Positions 51,970 through 61,060 of a DNA stretch of 64,000 nucleotides are shown in pieces. How positions within the stretch are numbered: the stretch's first letter is position 1; every line of letters starts with the position of its first letter. Both the position numbers and the translations under genes were made by a program. The stretch is from Rhizobium sp. (GTDB taxonomy: Bacteria; Pseudomonadota; Alphaproteobacteria; Rhizobiales; Rhizobiaceae), in assembly GCA_027533385.1 (NCBI GenBank), contig JAPZUE010000021.1, positions 1 to 64,000 on the forward strand, read 5' to 3'. The notes beneath the pieces are model-generated. The model saw only the letters and a list, made by a program, of their open reading frames with translations. It was not told the origin of the DNA and did no database searches.

Positions 51970-54399
51970 TCAGAGTTTCAAGGCCCGGAGGCGGAGCGCA
52001 TTCCCGATCACGCTGACCGAGGAGAGCGCCATCGCTGCCGCGGCTATGATCGGCGAGACCAAAATCCCGAATGCGGGATAAAGAATACCAGCCGCGACCG
52101 GTACACCGGCGGCATTGTAAAAGAACGCGAAGAACAGGTTCTGCCGGATATTGTTCATTGTCGCAGCGGAAAGATGCCTTGCACGCACGATGCCGCCGAG
52201 ATCCCCCTTGAGTAGTGCAACCGACGCGCTTTCCAGAGCGACATCGGTACCGTTACCCATGGCAATGCCTACATCTGCTGCAGCGAGGGCAGGGGCGTCG
52301 TTCACGCCATCGCCCGCCATGGCGACGACCCGGCCTTCGGCGCGTAGGCCTGCTACCACCTGCTGCTTCCGTTCGGGCGTGACCTCCGCCTCGAAGCGGG
52401 CGATGCCGAGGCGACCAGCAATCGCTGCCGCTGTTCCTTTTGCATCGCCCGTGAGCATCATGAGCTCGATGCCGGCCTCCCGCAGCGCCTGAAGCGCCGG
52501 CACGGTCGACGTTTTGATCGGATCCTCGATGCGGATGATGCCTTCGAAGCGACCGTCCACCGCAACGAAAACCGCTGTCGCACCTTCCGCTCGCATCGCG
52601 GAAGCGCTGTCCGGTGGCACGGCGATCCCGAGTTCGCCGAGGAAACGTTCCTGACCGATAGCAACCAAGCGGCCTCCGACGAGGCCGCGCACGCCCTTGC
52701 CAACGGGTGAATCGAATTCCCCGACCTGCTCAAGTGTGATCCCGCGCTTTTTTGCTTCCACTACCACGGCATGTGCCAGGGGATGCTCGCTGAGCGCTTC
52801 TACCGAGGCCGCCAAGCGGAGAAGATCGCGATCTTCGAGCGTGCCACGCACCTCGATCCCCGTCACGCTCGGGCGCCCTTCCGTGAGGGTGCCGGTCTTG
52901 TCGACAACGAGAATATCCACCTTCTCCATCCGTTCGAGCGCCTCGGCGCTCTTGACGAGCACACCGGCCCGCGCGCCCGCGCCGACGCCCACCATAATCG
53001 ACATAGGCGTTGCCAAGCCGAGCGCGCAGGGGCAGGCGATGATCAACACAGCGACCGCCGCGACAAGCGCGTAAGAGAATTGCGGCGCAGGGCCCAAAAC
53101 ATACCAGGCAGCGAAGGCTAGGGCAGAGACCAGCATCACCGCTGGGACGAACCAGCCGGATACGGTATCCGCCAGACGCTGGATCGGTGCGCGCGAGCGT
53201 TGCGCCTGCGCGACAAGCTGGACGATGCGCGCGAGCACGGTATCGCTGCCGATGGCAGTCGCCTCGATGACCAGCGCCCCGGTTGTGTTAATCGTGCCGC
53301 CAATCACACGGTCGCCGGCCTGCTTGGAGACGGGGATCGGCTCGCCGGTTACCATGGCCTCGTCGATATTGGATCGTCCCTCGGCAACTACGGCGTCAAC
53401 CGGTATTTTCTCGCCGGGACGGACGCGCAGCCGATCGCCGAGATGGACGTGTTCGAGCGGGATATCGGTTTCCGCGCCATTCTTGTCGATCCGCCGTGCG
53501 GTTTTCGGCGCCAAGCCGAGCAAAGCCTTAATAGCGCCGGAGGTTTGCTCCCGCGCCCGCAGCTCAAGCACTTGCCCGAGCAGGACAAGAACCGTGATCA
53601 CCGCCGCCGCCTCGAAATAGACGGCAACAGAGCCGTCAGAGCCGCGGAAGGCTGGGGGGAAAAGCTGTGGCGCGACTGTCGCGACGATGCTGAACAACCA
53701 GGCGGCGCCGGTGCCGAGCGCGATCAGCGTGAACATGTTGAAATTGCGCGTGCGGAGTGAAGCCCAGCCGCGCTCAAAAAAGGGCGCGCCGGCCCAGAGC
53801 ACGACCGGAGTTGCGAGCACGAGCTGCACCCAGTTGGAAACCTTCGGCGCCATCAGCGCGTGGAACTCGAAGAGATGCGCGCCCATTTCAAGGAAGAATA
53901 CCGGAAGCGTGAGCGCAAGGCCGATCCAGAACCGGCGGGTCATATCCGCGAGTTCGGGATTGGGGGCATCCTCGAGGCTGACCATTTCCGGTTCAAGCGC
54001 CATGCCGCAGATCGGGCAGGAACCCGGGCCTTCCTGCCGCACTTCCGGGTGCATCGGGCAGGTATAGATCGTGCCCTCCGGCGCCGCGACGGCAGGCGTC
54101 GCGGCTTTCGGCACGAGGTAGCGCTCGGGATCGCCGATGAACTTGGTGCGGCAGCCAGCGGAGCAGAAATAGTAGTTCCGACCGGCATGTTTCGTCTGAT
54201 GCTTCGCGGTCGCCGGATTGACATCCATTCCGCAGACCGGGTCTTTCAAGCTGCCATGAGCATCCCCCTCATGGTCATGCCTGTGGCCGTGGCCGCCGCA
54301 ACAAGCACCGGGTTTCGGCTTTGGCGGTTGTGCATGCTGATGCCCGCCGCAGCAGCTTCCTGCAGTCGCGCGTTTTTGCTCGGATTCGATATTGTTCAT
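51970..54399 (-). CDS. copA: Cu(I)-exporting P-type ATPase (CopA type)
   Basis: An 809-residue P1B ATPase. A His/Cys-rich N-terminus ([19 protein letters not shown]) leads to a YHS domain (DPVCGMDV, 53-60; YFCSAGC, 77-83) and a heavy-metal binding motif ([17 protein letters not shown], 112-135). The core has TGE at 351-353, the CPC motif at 456-458 and phosphorylation site DKTGT at 500-504. CPC with SEHPLA and the neighbouring CueR point to Cu(I)/Ag(I) export. The ATG at 54399 follows GGAGG; a longer frame to 54522 would run through the CueR site. It is divergently transcribed from cueR. Confidence 0.92.
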   Translation of the reverse strand: MNNIESEQKRATAGSCCGGHQHAQPPKPKPGACCGGHGHRHDHEGDAHGSLKDPVCGMDVNPATAKHQTKHAGRNYYFCSAGCRTKFIGDPERYLVPKAATPAVAAPEGTIYTCPMHPEVRQEGPGSCPICGMALEPEMVSLEDAPNPELADMTRRFWIGLALTLPVFFLEMGAHLFEFHALMAPKVSNWVQLVLATPVVLWAGAPFFERGWASLRTRNFNMFTLIALGTGAAWLFSIVATVAPQLFPPAFRGSDGSVAVYFEAAAVITVLVLLGQVLELRAREQTSGAIKALLGLAPKTARRIDKNGAETDIPLEHVHLGDRLRVRPGEKIPVDAVVAEGRSNIDEAMVTGEPIPVSKQAGDRVIGGTINTTGALVIEATAIGSDTVLARIVQLVAQAQRSRAPIQRLADTVSGWFVPAVMLVSALAFAAWYVLGPAPQFSYALVAAVAVLIIACPCALGLATPMSIMVGVGAGARAGVLVKSAEALERMEKVDILVVDKTGTLTEGRPSVTGIEVRGTLEDRDLLRLAASVEALSEHPLAHAVVVEAKKRGITLEQVGEFDSPVGKGVRGLVGGRLVAIGQERFLGELGIAVPPDSASAMRAEGATAVFVAVDGRFEGIIRIEDPIKTSTVPALQALREAGIELMMLTGDAKGTAAAIAGRLGIARFEAEVTPERKQQVVAGLRAEGRVVAMAGDGVNDAPALAAADVGIAMGNGTDVALESASVALLKGDLGGIVRARHLSAATMNNIRQNLFFAFFYNAAGVPVAAGILYPAFGILVSPIIAAAAMALSSVSVIGNALRLRALKL

Positions 54400-54434
54400 G
54401 CAAGCCTCCAGATGACTGTTGGAATGAAGCCTGC

Positions 54435-54455
54435 ACCTTCCCATAATTGGAAGGT
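54435..54455. promoter_or_regulatory. CueR operator (copper box) of copA
   Basis: ACCTTCC (54435-54441) and GGAAGGT (54449-54455) form a perfect inverted repeat with a 7-base spacer, essentially identical in arms and spacing to the E. coli copA CueR site. On the minus strand it follows TTGACC (54458-54453), giving the 19-20 base spacer of MerR-family promoters to an AGGCTT-like -10. Confidence 0.9.
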
Positions 54456-54478
54456 CAAGCGGTTTGAGGAAATTCCCC

Positions 54479-54889
54479 ATGCAGATTGGAGCAGCTGCGA
54501 ATGCGAGCGGTGTTTCCGCCAAAATGATCCGCCACTACGAGGCGATCGGCCTGATCGCCAACGGCGATCGCCGGAACAACGGTTATCGCGACTATGGCGC
54601 ACGCGACGTTCACGAACTGCGTTTCATCCGCTCCGCCCGCGACCTCGGATTCTCGCTGGAAGAGATTCGCGCGTTGCTGGACCTCTGGCGCGACAGGGCG
54701 CGCTCCAGCAGGGATGTGCACGCGCTCGCAGCCCGGCATCTCCATGAAATCGAAGCCAAGATCGCTGAACTTCAAGTCATGGCCAAAACGCTCCGACAAC
54801 TCATAAGCGGATGTCAGGGCGATGCTCGACCAGAATGCCCGATTCTTGACGGCCTCGACGGTACGACGATACGCGTCGCCCCAGGCTAG
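54479..54889 (+). CDS. cueR: CueR copper-responsive MerR-family activator
   Basis: A 136-residue MerR-type regulator. The winged helix begins [20 protein letters not shown], and the dimerisation helix follows. The Cu(I)-sensing Cys are C112 and C120 in [13 protein letters not shown], the same spacing as in E. coli CueR. ATG 54479 follows GAGGA; an upstream TTG frame is not needed. It controls the divergent copA gene through the box at 54435-54455. Its stop overlaps the DUF411 gene. Confidence 0.92.
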   Translation: MQIGAAANASGVSAKMIRHYEAIGLIANGDRRNNGYRDYGARDVHELRFIRSARDLGFSLEEIRALLDLWRDRARSSRDVHALAARHLHEIEAKIAELQVMAKTLRQLISGCQGDARPECPILDGLDGTTIRVAPG

Positions 54890-55353
54890 CGAGGCAGTGA
54901 AAACCCGCTCGGGTAGTCGAGAAACACTTCCTGATTGCCGCCCTTGGCAAAGGACATGACCTTGAACGGATCCGGTTTCGCCCCGAGAACCTCCATGCCG
55001 GGAGAGCCGCCCGGCATGTCTGGCACGGCGATCCCAAGAATGGGTGGCTTCGACAGCAGCATTTTCTCGATGGCCTCGATTGGCACATGACCCTCCACGA
55101 CATAGCCGTCGATAAAAGCTGTGTGGCAGGATTGCAGGCGTTCCGGTACGCCGGCGCGCAGCTTCACCGGAGCGAGATCATCTTCGGCAATGATGGTCAC
55201 CGGAAAGCCCCCACGGCGCAGATAATTGGCCCACGCACCGCAGCAGCCGCAACTCGGTGAGCGATGAACCACGACCGCAGGGCGCGTATTTGCCTTGAGC
55301 GGCTTGGCGACGACAAAGGCAAGAAGCCCGAGGGTCAGGCGGCGGTTGATCAA
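54886..55353 (-). CDS. DUF411 metal-related protein
   Basis: A 155-residue exported DUF411 protein. A short signal peptide (LGLLAFVVAKPLKA) precedes HRSPSCGCCGAWANYL, the family motif with two Cys pairs, and SCHTAFIDGYVVEGHVP with a conserved Cys-His. DUF411 genes cluster with copper and cobalt resistance genes; these Cys/His residues suit metal binding. It is last in the ten-gene minus operon. Its start overlaps the preceding stop (ATGA). Confidence 0.85.
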   Translation of the reverse strand: MINRRLTLGLLAFVVAKPLKANTRPAVVVHRSPSCGCCGAWANYLRRGGFPVTIIAEDDLAPVKLRAGVPERLQSCHTAFIDGYVVEGHVPIEAIEKMLLSKPPILGIAVPDMPGGSPGMEVLGAKPDPFKVMSFAKGGNQEVFLDYPSGFSLPR

Positions 55354-55592
55354 GAGCCCATCTCCGATTTGTCATTCGTTGAACTCGTCAAGGCGAGAAT
55401 CCAGAGCGCGATGAGGTTGACCCCCGGCACAAGCGCCAACACCGACCAGAACGGCGAGAACCCGAGCCGCTTAAGTATCAGGCCGATGGGGTAGAGAATC
55501 ACTGCAGCCATCACGGCGAACATCAGCCAATGACCGATGCCCCAACCGGCTCCCATCATCCAGCCATACCCGTTATTTCCCATAGAGATCAT
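55350..55592 (-). CDS. Small two-helix membrane protein
   Basis: An 80-residue membrane protein. Two hydrophobic segments (IGHWLMFAVMAAVILYPIGLI and FWSVLALVPGVNLIALWILAL) follow a Gly/Trp/Met-rich start (NNGYGWMMGAGWG). No family is assigned. It lies in the copper operon between the multicopper oxidase gene (24 bases upstream) and the DUF411 gene, which its stop overlaps. It may serve as a metal-handling or assembly membrane factor. Confidence 0.55.
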   Translation of the reverse strand: MISMGNNGYGWMMGAGWGIGHWLMFAVMAAVILYPIGLILKRLGFSPFWSVLALVPGVNLIALWILALTSSTNDKSEMGS

Positions 55593-55616
55593 GGTTGTTC
55601 TCCTTCATGCCGAGCG

Positions 55617-57095
55617 TCAAGCAACGGACAACTCTGTCATCATGCCGGTCGCCATGTGATAGAGGTGATGGCAATGCAGATACCAGCGACCTGCCTTGTC
55701 TGCATCGAAAGCGACCATCACGGGAGTATGCGGCGGAACGATCACGGTATCGCGGACAGGCCCTGCGAACTGGCCAGCACGCGATCCGACCACTTGAAAA
55801 TGGTGTCCGTGAAGGTGCATGGGATGCATCATGGAGGTCGGGTTCATGAACATGATTGCGATCCGCTCCCCGCGCCGTGCTTCGAGCGGCTGATGTTCGC
55901 CATGCACCTTGCCATTGATGGTCCAGCGATATCCGGCTCCCTCCCCGAGCATCAGGTGGAAAGTCCTGTCCGGCTTGCGTTGAGATAGGGGATCAAGTGC
56001 CCGGAGACGTTCGTCGAGCGCAAGCGTCGCATTGGGTGCGGCCTCGCGCGCATTCTCCCCAATTCTTGTGATTGTCGCGCTAGCGGTGGCAAGAATAACG
56101 CCGGTCTGCCGCGTATCGGCTTCGACTTGTGCGAGAATAGGGAAAGCCCCGCCGTCGCCGGGAAGCGCAAGCAGGAGATCCAAGCGCTGCCCCTGGGCTA
56201 GCGGAAAACGCCGCCCCTTGAGCGGCTGGCAGGGCGACCCATCGACGGCGATGCAGGTCGCCTCCACCAAACCCGTATCGAGAAAGAAAGCCGTCGCGGT
56301 GGCGGCATTGATCACGCGAAGCCGAATACGACCACCTTTTTCGACCCGAACCACCTCCGGGTCGTCCAATGTTCGGTCGTTCGCGAGATAGGCATCATAA
56401 GCTACATCATTGGCATGTATCTTCATGCCCTGGCCCATCCCCGGCATCATGCCCATGCCGGGCATCATCCCGGAGGAGCCAGGACCATGGTTCATCCCGC
56501 CATGGTTCATGCCAATCGGGCCGGATGCCTGCGGCGCCGAAGCTGGTGCCCCTGCATGCCCCCCATGAGCAGTTGAACCACCGAGACCCGCGAGGATCTC
56601 GGCAGGTGAGCGGAATGCGAAATCATGCAGCATCAGCACGACATCTTGCACGTCGCCGGCATTGCGTTCCCGCGTGATCATCGGCGCGGCGAGCAACTGC
56701 TGTTCGGTGAGCTGGTGCGAATGCATCCAGTGCGTTCCGGGCGTAAGCAGGAAGTCATGGACGTCATGGGCTCCTGGCGGTAAGGCCCCACCATCGGGTC
56801 GTGAACGATCCTGATTAGCCGCAGCATGGATCTGGCCATGCCAGTGCATGATCAGCGGCTCAACGGTGGCATTGCGAACTGCCCCGGAAAAGCGGTCGCC
56901 TTCGCTCGCCAAAATTCCCTGTCTGCCGTTCGCTCCGGCAATGCCGAAAACCTTTGCTGCCTTGCCCTTCACGTCAAGCGTGCGGCTGGCAACGGTGAGC
57001 AGCGGAGCTTCCGCTCGCAAGATGTTGCTTGTCCAGGGGGTCACAAGGGCGGATGCGCCGGAGCTTGCAAGGAAAGAGCGGCGGGAAATCGACAT
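55617..57095 (-). CDS. Multicopper oxidase with Met-rich insertion
   Basis: A 492-residue periplasmic laccase-like enzyme. A Tat signal (SRRSFLASSGASA) precedes the copper ligands: MHWHGQIH (83-90), HWMHSH (122-127), HPMHLHGHHFQV and HCHHLYHMATGMM near the C-terminus. A Met/His/Gly-rich insertion (about 177-224: MNHGGMNHG, GMMPGMGMMPGMGQGM) resembles the Cu(I)-binding Met segment of CueO. The enzyme should oxidise Cu(I) to less toxic Cu(II). A TGTGACAAATTATT motif lies 86 bases upstream, so it may have its own promoter within the operon. Confidence 0.88.
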   Translation of the reverse strand: MSISRRSFLASSGASALVTPWTSNILRAEAPLLTVASRTLDVKGKAAKVFGIAGANGRQGILASEGDRFSGAVRNATVEPLIMHWHGQIHAAANQDRSRPDGGALPPGAHDVHDFLLTPGTHWMHSHQLTEQQLLAAPMITRERNAGDVQDVVLMLHDFAFRSPAEILAGLGGSTAHGGHAGAPASAPQASGPIGMNHGGMNHGPGSSGMMPGMGMMPGMGQGMKIHANDVAYDAYLANDRTLDDPEVVRVEKGGRIRLRVINAATATAFFLDTGLVEATCIAVDGSPCQPLKGRRFPLAQGQRLDLLLALPGDGGAFPILAQVEADTRQTGVILATASATITRIGENAREAAPNATLALDERLRALDPLSQRKPDRTFHLMLGEGAGYRWTINGKVHGEHQPLEARRGERIAIMFMNPTSMMHPMHLHGHHFQVVGSRAGQFAGPVRDTVIVPPHTPVMVAFDADKAGRWYLHCHHLYHMATGMMTELSVA

Positions 57096-57180
57096 GGAGG
57101 CCTCCGTATCTGTCTGTTCGACTGGAGTTCATAATAATGTCGCTACCGAGGCCCTGTTCTTGATCCAGCGCACTGAATTT

Positions 57181-57194
57181 GTGACAAATTATTT
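57181..57194. promoter_or_regulatory. Shared motif upstream of the internal multicopper oxidase gene
   Basis: TGTGACAAATTATT, 86 bases upstream of the multicopper oxidase start. A 13-of-14 match, TGTTACAAATTATT, lies at 62798-62811 upstream of the operon head. TGACAA is also a half-site of CusR-like copper boxes. Confidence 0.55.
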
Positions 57195-57210
57195 CATGGG
57201 CAGGCAGCAT

Positions 57211-57705
57211 TCAGCGCTGGAAAGGCAGCTTGACGCCCATACGGGCCAACAATCCGTCCCGCCACAGAACAACGTGAATAACAACTCCAATTAAGTGAAG
57301 AATGAGTAACGCATAGAGCGCTCTTGTAAGCAGAACGTGAATCGGACCAGCAGACGAGACAATGTACATTTTTAAAAACCCAGTAATCGGCAGAAGGATC
57401 AGCGTCGAATAAAGTGCGATATGCACCAACTTCGACAAAATGGCGAACAATGGGTGCCGAAAAGTCGGCGGCGTGATCGGATATCGATACCGAATCCAGA
57501 GACGCAACAGCGCAAAAATCAGGATCATTCCACCGGCGATTGCATGGATGTTATGCAGCAGAAGATCAAATGGGTCGATTGGCACTCCGTAATGCGGAGC
57601 ATGGTGTGTGCGCCCAATCGCGGGGTAGGTCCAGAGTTGTACCAGAAAGAGAGCAACGGTGGCCCAGTGGAGGAATTGGTGCACCCTGGAATATGTCTGC
57701 CGCAT
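57211..57705 (-). CDS. Cytochrome b561 family protein
   Basis: A 164-residue four-helix membrane cytochrome b561. Ligand His residues are placed in RVHQFLHWATVALF, HNIHAIAGGM, LVHIALYSTLILLPITG and LHLIGVVIHVVL. It should bind two b hemes and pass electrons across the membrane, possibly to or from copper redox partners in the periplasm. The ATG at 57705 overlaps the acyltransferase stop (TGATG), and a 115-base gap with the shared motif follows before the oxidase gene. Confidence 0.85.
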   Translation of the reverse strand: MRQTYSRVHQFLHWATVALFLVQLWTYPAIGRTHHAPHYGVPIDPFDLLLHNIHAIAGGMILIFALLRLWIRYRYPITPPTFRHPLFAILSKLVHIALYSTLILLPITGFLKMYIVSSAGPIHVLLTRALYALLILHLIGVVIHVVLWRDGLLARMGVKLPFQR

Positions 57706-58778
57706 CAGATTCCCTCCCTTGTGATGAACGCTCTCGCCCAAGCTGGCCGCGCGAAAAGAAAACCAAGCTGCCGACCTCTCACCGCACGCTCGATAACGAG
57801 AGGAACAAGAATTGCGACAAAAAGAACGAGAATCATCATGAGATCAGGGTATTTTGCAAAATCTGTGCTCGCCAGAATTTCCCGACTTGCCGCCATAGGA
57901 ATAACGAAGGCCAAATAAATCGGCAGCGAATGCCGTCCACAATAGGCGAGCCAGCCAAAGCCGTTCACTCGATCAAGCAGCAGAGCCAGAAGTGCGACTG
58001 CTAGCCCGCCCAGAAGACCAAAAAGAATGGTGAGGCCCGGAACGCCGGTTATGCCCAGATGCCATGTATAGGAATGCAGACCAACCCAGATTGCCAGCGT
58101 CGCGACTGAGAGCGAAAGCTTGCGGCTTGCCGTTTCCAGCAAAGCATCAATCCAATGACGTCCAAGGTATCCGGCTAAAAAGAAAACGAAAAATAGGGAA
58201 ATGCTGTTTATGGCTGTCGATGTCGTTGCCTGCGAAGTCATGGCATAGGCGCCACCGAAGGGGTACGCCGCAGACCATAGATGCAGAAGTATGGCGCTGA
58301 CACCGATGAGATATGCGAGCTTTCCTTTGGCCAGTTTCGCCGCCAGCATGAAGAACGGCAGGACATAGATGAACCAAAGGGTAGAAAAAGGTTCAATCAA
58401 CCCGAACGCAAAGGCAGAAATAACATTGGCCGGCGCCGCAAGGAATGTCGTGCCAGCTTTCAGAGTCGTCAAGATTGCCAGCCAGAGCACGTAAAAATAG
58501 GTATAGCGCAGCACCTTGCGATCAACAAAGCTTCGCCAGCTCAAAACTCCAATTCCGGCTGCGAGATACCCGGACAGGAGGAAAAAGTCGGGCATCCGGA
58601 AGGGTTTAGTCCATGCGACGATCGCATGGAGAAACCCAGTCTGCCCGATCTCCTTCTCAACGCCGAGCGCGGTGTGCATCATCACGACAAGGATGATGCA
58701 GAGGCCCTTTGCATGGTCGATCCAACCTCGTCTCGGCGAGGCCGGGAGAGGCGCCTCGATCAGCGTCTGTTTGTTCAA
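57705..58778 (-). CDS. Acyltransferase-3 family membrane protein
   Basis: A 357-residue multipass membrane protein of the acyltransferase 3 family. The conserved start GWIDHAKGLCIILVVMMHT carries the family His, and RMPDFFLLSGYLA the second motif. About ten hydrophobic segments follow. Such enzymes add acyl groups to surface sugars. It is unusual in a copper operon; it sits between cusF-like and cytochrome b561 genes with overlapping or seven-base junctions, so it is co-transcribed. Its substrate here is unknown. Confidence 0.75.
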   Translation of the reverse strand: MNKQTLIEAPLPASPRRGWIDHAKGLCIILVVMMHTALGVEKEIGQTGFLHAIVAWTKPFRMPDFFLLSGYLAAGIGVLSWRSFVDRKVLRYTYFYVLWLAILTTLKAGTTFLAAPANVISAFAFGLIEPFSTLWFIYVLPFFMLAAKLAKGKLAYLIGVSAILLHLWSAAYPFGGAYAMTSQATTSTAINSISLFFVFFLAGYLGRHWIDALLETASRKLSLSVATLAIWVGLHSYTWHLGITGVPGLTILFGLLGGLAVALLALLLDRVNGFGWLAYCGRHSLPIYLAFVIPMAASREILASTDFAKYPDLMMILVLFVAILVPLVIERAVRGRQLGFLFARPAWARAFITREGI

Positions 58779-58785
58779 AGCGCAA

Positions 58786-59070
58786 TCACTTTGATTTCTG
58801 GAGCTTGGTTACAGTGATTTGGCCGTTGACGCGGTCAGCGTCGAACTTGATCTTGTCGCCAGCCTTTAGTCCCTTGAGCATTGCAGGATCGCCGGCGCGG
58901 AACACCATCGTCATCGAATCCATGTCGAGATTCTTGATCGGACCGTGGTCGATCGTCAGCTTGCCCTGCGCGTCGTCGATCTTTTTCACGGTGCCGTTGA
59001 TGGATTGGGCATGAGCGGCGGAAGCCAGCATCACAAATGCGGATGCGCCGATAAGAGCGTGCATTTTCAT
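58786..59070 (-). CDS. cusF: CusF-like periplasmic copper chaperone
   Basis: A 94-residue exported protein. A signal peptide (HALIGASAFVMLASAAHA) is followed by a five-stranded CusF-type barrel. The Cu(I) ligands align with H36, M47 and M49 of E. coli CusF as H42, M53 and M55 in DHGPIKNLDMDSMTMVF. The Trp that caps the copper in CusF (W44) is Met (M50) here. It should carry Cu(I) or Ag(I) to the periplasmic oxidases or the efflux system. ATG 59070 is taken; GTG 59085 is possible. It follows the cupredoxin gene by 46 bases. Confidence 0.85.
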   Translation of the reverse strand: MKMHALIGASAFVMLASAAHAQSINGTVKKIDDAQGKLTIDHGPIKNLDMDSMTMVFRAGDPAMLKGLKAGDKIKFDADRVNGQITVTKLQKSK

Positions 59071-59116
59071 GGATTTCACTTTCACAGGTTTCAGCAGCTG
59101 AACGGTTGGGGGCCTG

Positions 59117-59596
59117 TCATTTCACAATGATCTTGCCAGTCATGCCCGCTTCCCGATGGCCGGGAATTAGGCACGAAAAATCGAACTCCCCGGCTTTGGT
59201 GAAGTGCCACACGATGTCACCGGTTTTCTTGGGAGCGAGACGCTTCGCGTTCGGGTCATCATGTTCCATGTCCGGATTTTTCTGCATCTCAATGGCGTGC
59301 TTGAGATTTTCCTCAAGCGTCGCAATCACCAGCTCATGATCGAGTTCGCCGCCGTTCAGCAACTTGAATCGAACCTGCTCACCCCTTTTTATTTCAACGA
59401 TAGGAGGCGAAAAAAACATTTTGCCGTCGCCCTCACCCATCCGGATGTTGACAATCCTGGCCGGTTTTTTGGGATCGCCCGGCTTGCCATATGCGGTTTC
59501 TTCCGCGTGACCGTGGCCAGCCTGCCCTGGTCCCGCCATTGCTGGGTATAGACCGAGCGCGAAAACAGCCAGCGCGACGAGAGCCGATTTTTTCAT
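59117..59596 (-). CDS. Cupredoxin-family periplasmic protein
   Basis: A 159-residue exported blue-copper-like protein. After a signal peptide (SALVALAVFALGLYPAMA) and a His-rich segment (GHGHAEE) comes a cupredoxin domain. The type 1 copper ligands are visible as His in LDHELVIA, then Cys, His and Met in SCLIPGHREAGM. It may store or pass copper ions to the multicopper oxidases. ATG 59596 starts the signal peptide; the longer frame to 59680 overlaps the oxidase gene. Confidence 0.85.
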   Translation of the reverse strand: MKKSALVALAVFALGLYPAMAGPGQAGHGHAEETAYGKPGDPKKPARIVNIRMGEGDGKMFFSPPIVEIKRGEQVRFKLLNGGELDHELVIATLEENLKHAIEMQKNPDMEHDDPNAKRLAPKKTGDIVWHFTKAGEFDFSCLIPGHREAGMTGKIIVK

Positions 59597-59621
59597 CGTT
59601 TTCTTCCTTTCCGAAGTGAAG

Positions 59622-61049
59622 CTAGTGGTTCGAATGCCCGCCGCCTTTCGGCGCGGGAAGCGGATTGCCATCCGGACCAAGGACGGGCTTGCGGGGGTCC
59701 TTCACCCGCCAGTCTGCGGACTGCGGCCCAGGTGATATAGATGGTGTGACTGCGGCGAGCTTGCCTTTGTATTCGTAGGCAACCGTACCTTCCGGATGCT
59801 TGAACCAGCCGGGATCCTTGTAGTCGTTCTTGGCGAGACCTTCGCGAACCTTCACCACTGAAAACATGCCGCCCATTTCGACGGGGCCGAACTGTGCGAA
59901 GCCGGTCATCATGGGGAGCGTATTGTCGGGCAGGGGCATCTCCATGGAACCCATCTCGCCCATGCCGTTCGAGCCCATCGGCATATAGCCAGGCGCGATC
60001 TTGCGGATGCGCTCCGCCAGATCCTTCTTGTTAACGCCGATGTAGGTCTTCACAGAATGTCCCATCGCATTCATCGTGTGATGTGATTTGTGGCAATGAA
60101 TGGCCCAATCCCCGAGCTCATCCGCGACAAAATCAAAGGCTCGCATCTGACCAACGGCACAATCGATCGAGACTTCATCCCAGGCGGACGCCGGATCGAC
60201 CCAGCCACCGTCCGTGCAGGACACTTTGAATTCGTAGCCATGCATATGGATCGGGTGGTTCGTCATCGTCAGGTTGCCAAAGCGGATTCTGACCTTGTCA
60301 TTCTTGCCGACGACGAAGGGATCGATCCCCGGGAACGCCCGCGAATTCCAGCACCACATGTTGAAATCGAGCATGGTGTTGACCTTCGGCACGTAGGAGC
60401 CTGGCTCGATGTCAAAGGCGTTCAGAAGAAAGACGAAATCGCGGTCAACGCGGCGAAATGCCGGGTCCTTTGGATGCACAACGAAGAAGCCCATCATGCC
60501 CATCGCCATCTGGACCATTTCGTCCGAATGCGGGTGGTACATGTAAGTTCCGGAGCGGCGGAGCAGGAACTCGTAGACGAAGGTCTTGCCTGGCGGGATG
60601 TGCGGCTGATTGAGGCCACCGACGCCGTCCATTCCGTTCGGCAAACGCTGACCATGCCAGTGGACAGCAGTGTGCTCGGGCAGTTTATTGGTGACGTAAA
60701 TGCGCACCTTGTCGCCTTCGACCGCTTCAATGGTCGGGCCAGGTGATTGGCCGTTGTATCCCCAGAGATAGGCATTCATCCCTGGCGCAATTTCTCGCAC
60801 CACGGGTTCAGCTACGAGATGGAATTCCTTCCAGTCGCCATTCATCCGCCAAGGGAGCGTCCAACCATTCAACGTCGCCACAGGTTGATAATCCGGTCCC
60901 GTTGTCGGGAGGAGCGGAGCCTGCGTCTTTGGGCTTTTTGTTGTCGGCGCCTCCGGAACGGCAGCGAAAGCCGAGCGCCCAGATACCATCCCAGCACCTG
61001 CGAGAACGAGGCTCGATGCACCGACAAAACTTCGACGAGAGACGTCCAT
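59622..61049 (-). CDS. Multicopper oxidase (copper-resistance CopA type)
   Basis: A 475-residue periplasmic oxidase. A Tat signal (SRRSFVGASSLVLAGAGMVSG) leads to the ligands VHWHGQRLPNGMDG, YMYHPHSDEM, HPIHMHGYEFKV and IHCHKSHHTMNAMGH. A Met-rich stretch MPMGSNGMGEMGSMEMPLP lies near residue 365. It should oxidise Cu(I) in the periplasm. The ATG at 61049 follows GAGGAG. It lies 11 bases downstream of the TolC-like gene in the same operon and is a paralogue of the 55617-57095 enzyme. Confidence 0.88.
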   Translation of the reverse strand: MDVSRRSFVGASSLVLAGAGMVSGRSAFAAVPEAPTTKSPKTQAPLLPTTGPDYQPVATLNGWTLPWRMNGDWKEFHLVAEPVVREIAPGMNAYLWGYNGQSPGPTIEAVEGDKVRIYVTNKLPEHTAVHWHGQRLPNGMDGVGGLNQPHIPPGKTFVYEFLLRRSGTYMYHPHSDEMVQMAMGMMGFFVVHPKDPAFRRVDRDFVFLLNAFDIEPGSYVPKVNTMLDFNMWCWNSRAFPGIDPFVVGKNDKVRIRFGNLTMTNHPIHMHGYEFKVSCTDGGWVDPASAWDEVSIDCAVGQMRAFDFVADELGDWAIHCHKSHHTMNAMGHSVKTYIGVNKKDLAERIRKIAPGYMPMGSNGMGEMGSMEMPLPDNTLPMMTGFAQFGPVEMGGMFSVVKVREGLAKNDYKDPGWFKHPEGTVAYEYKGKLAAVTPSISPGPQSADWRVKDPRKPVLGPDGNPLPAPKGGGHSNH

Positions 61050-61060
61050 GCTATTTCTCC

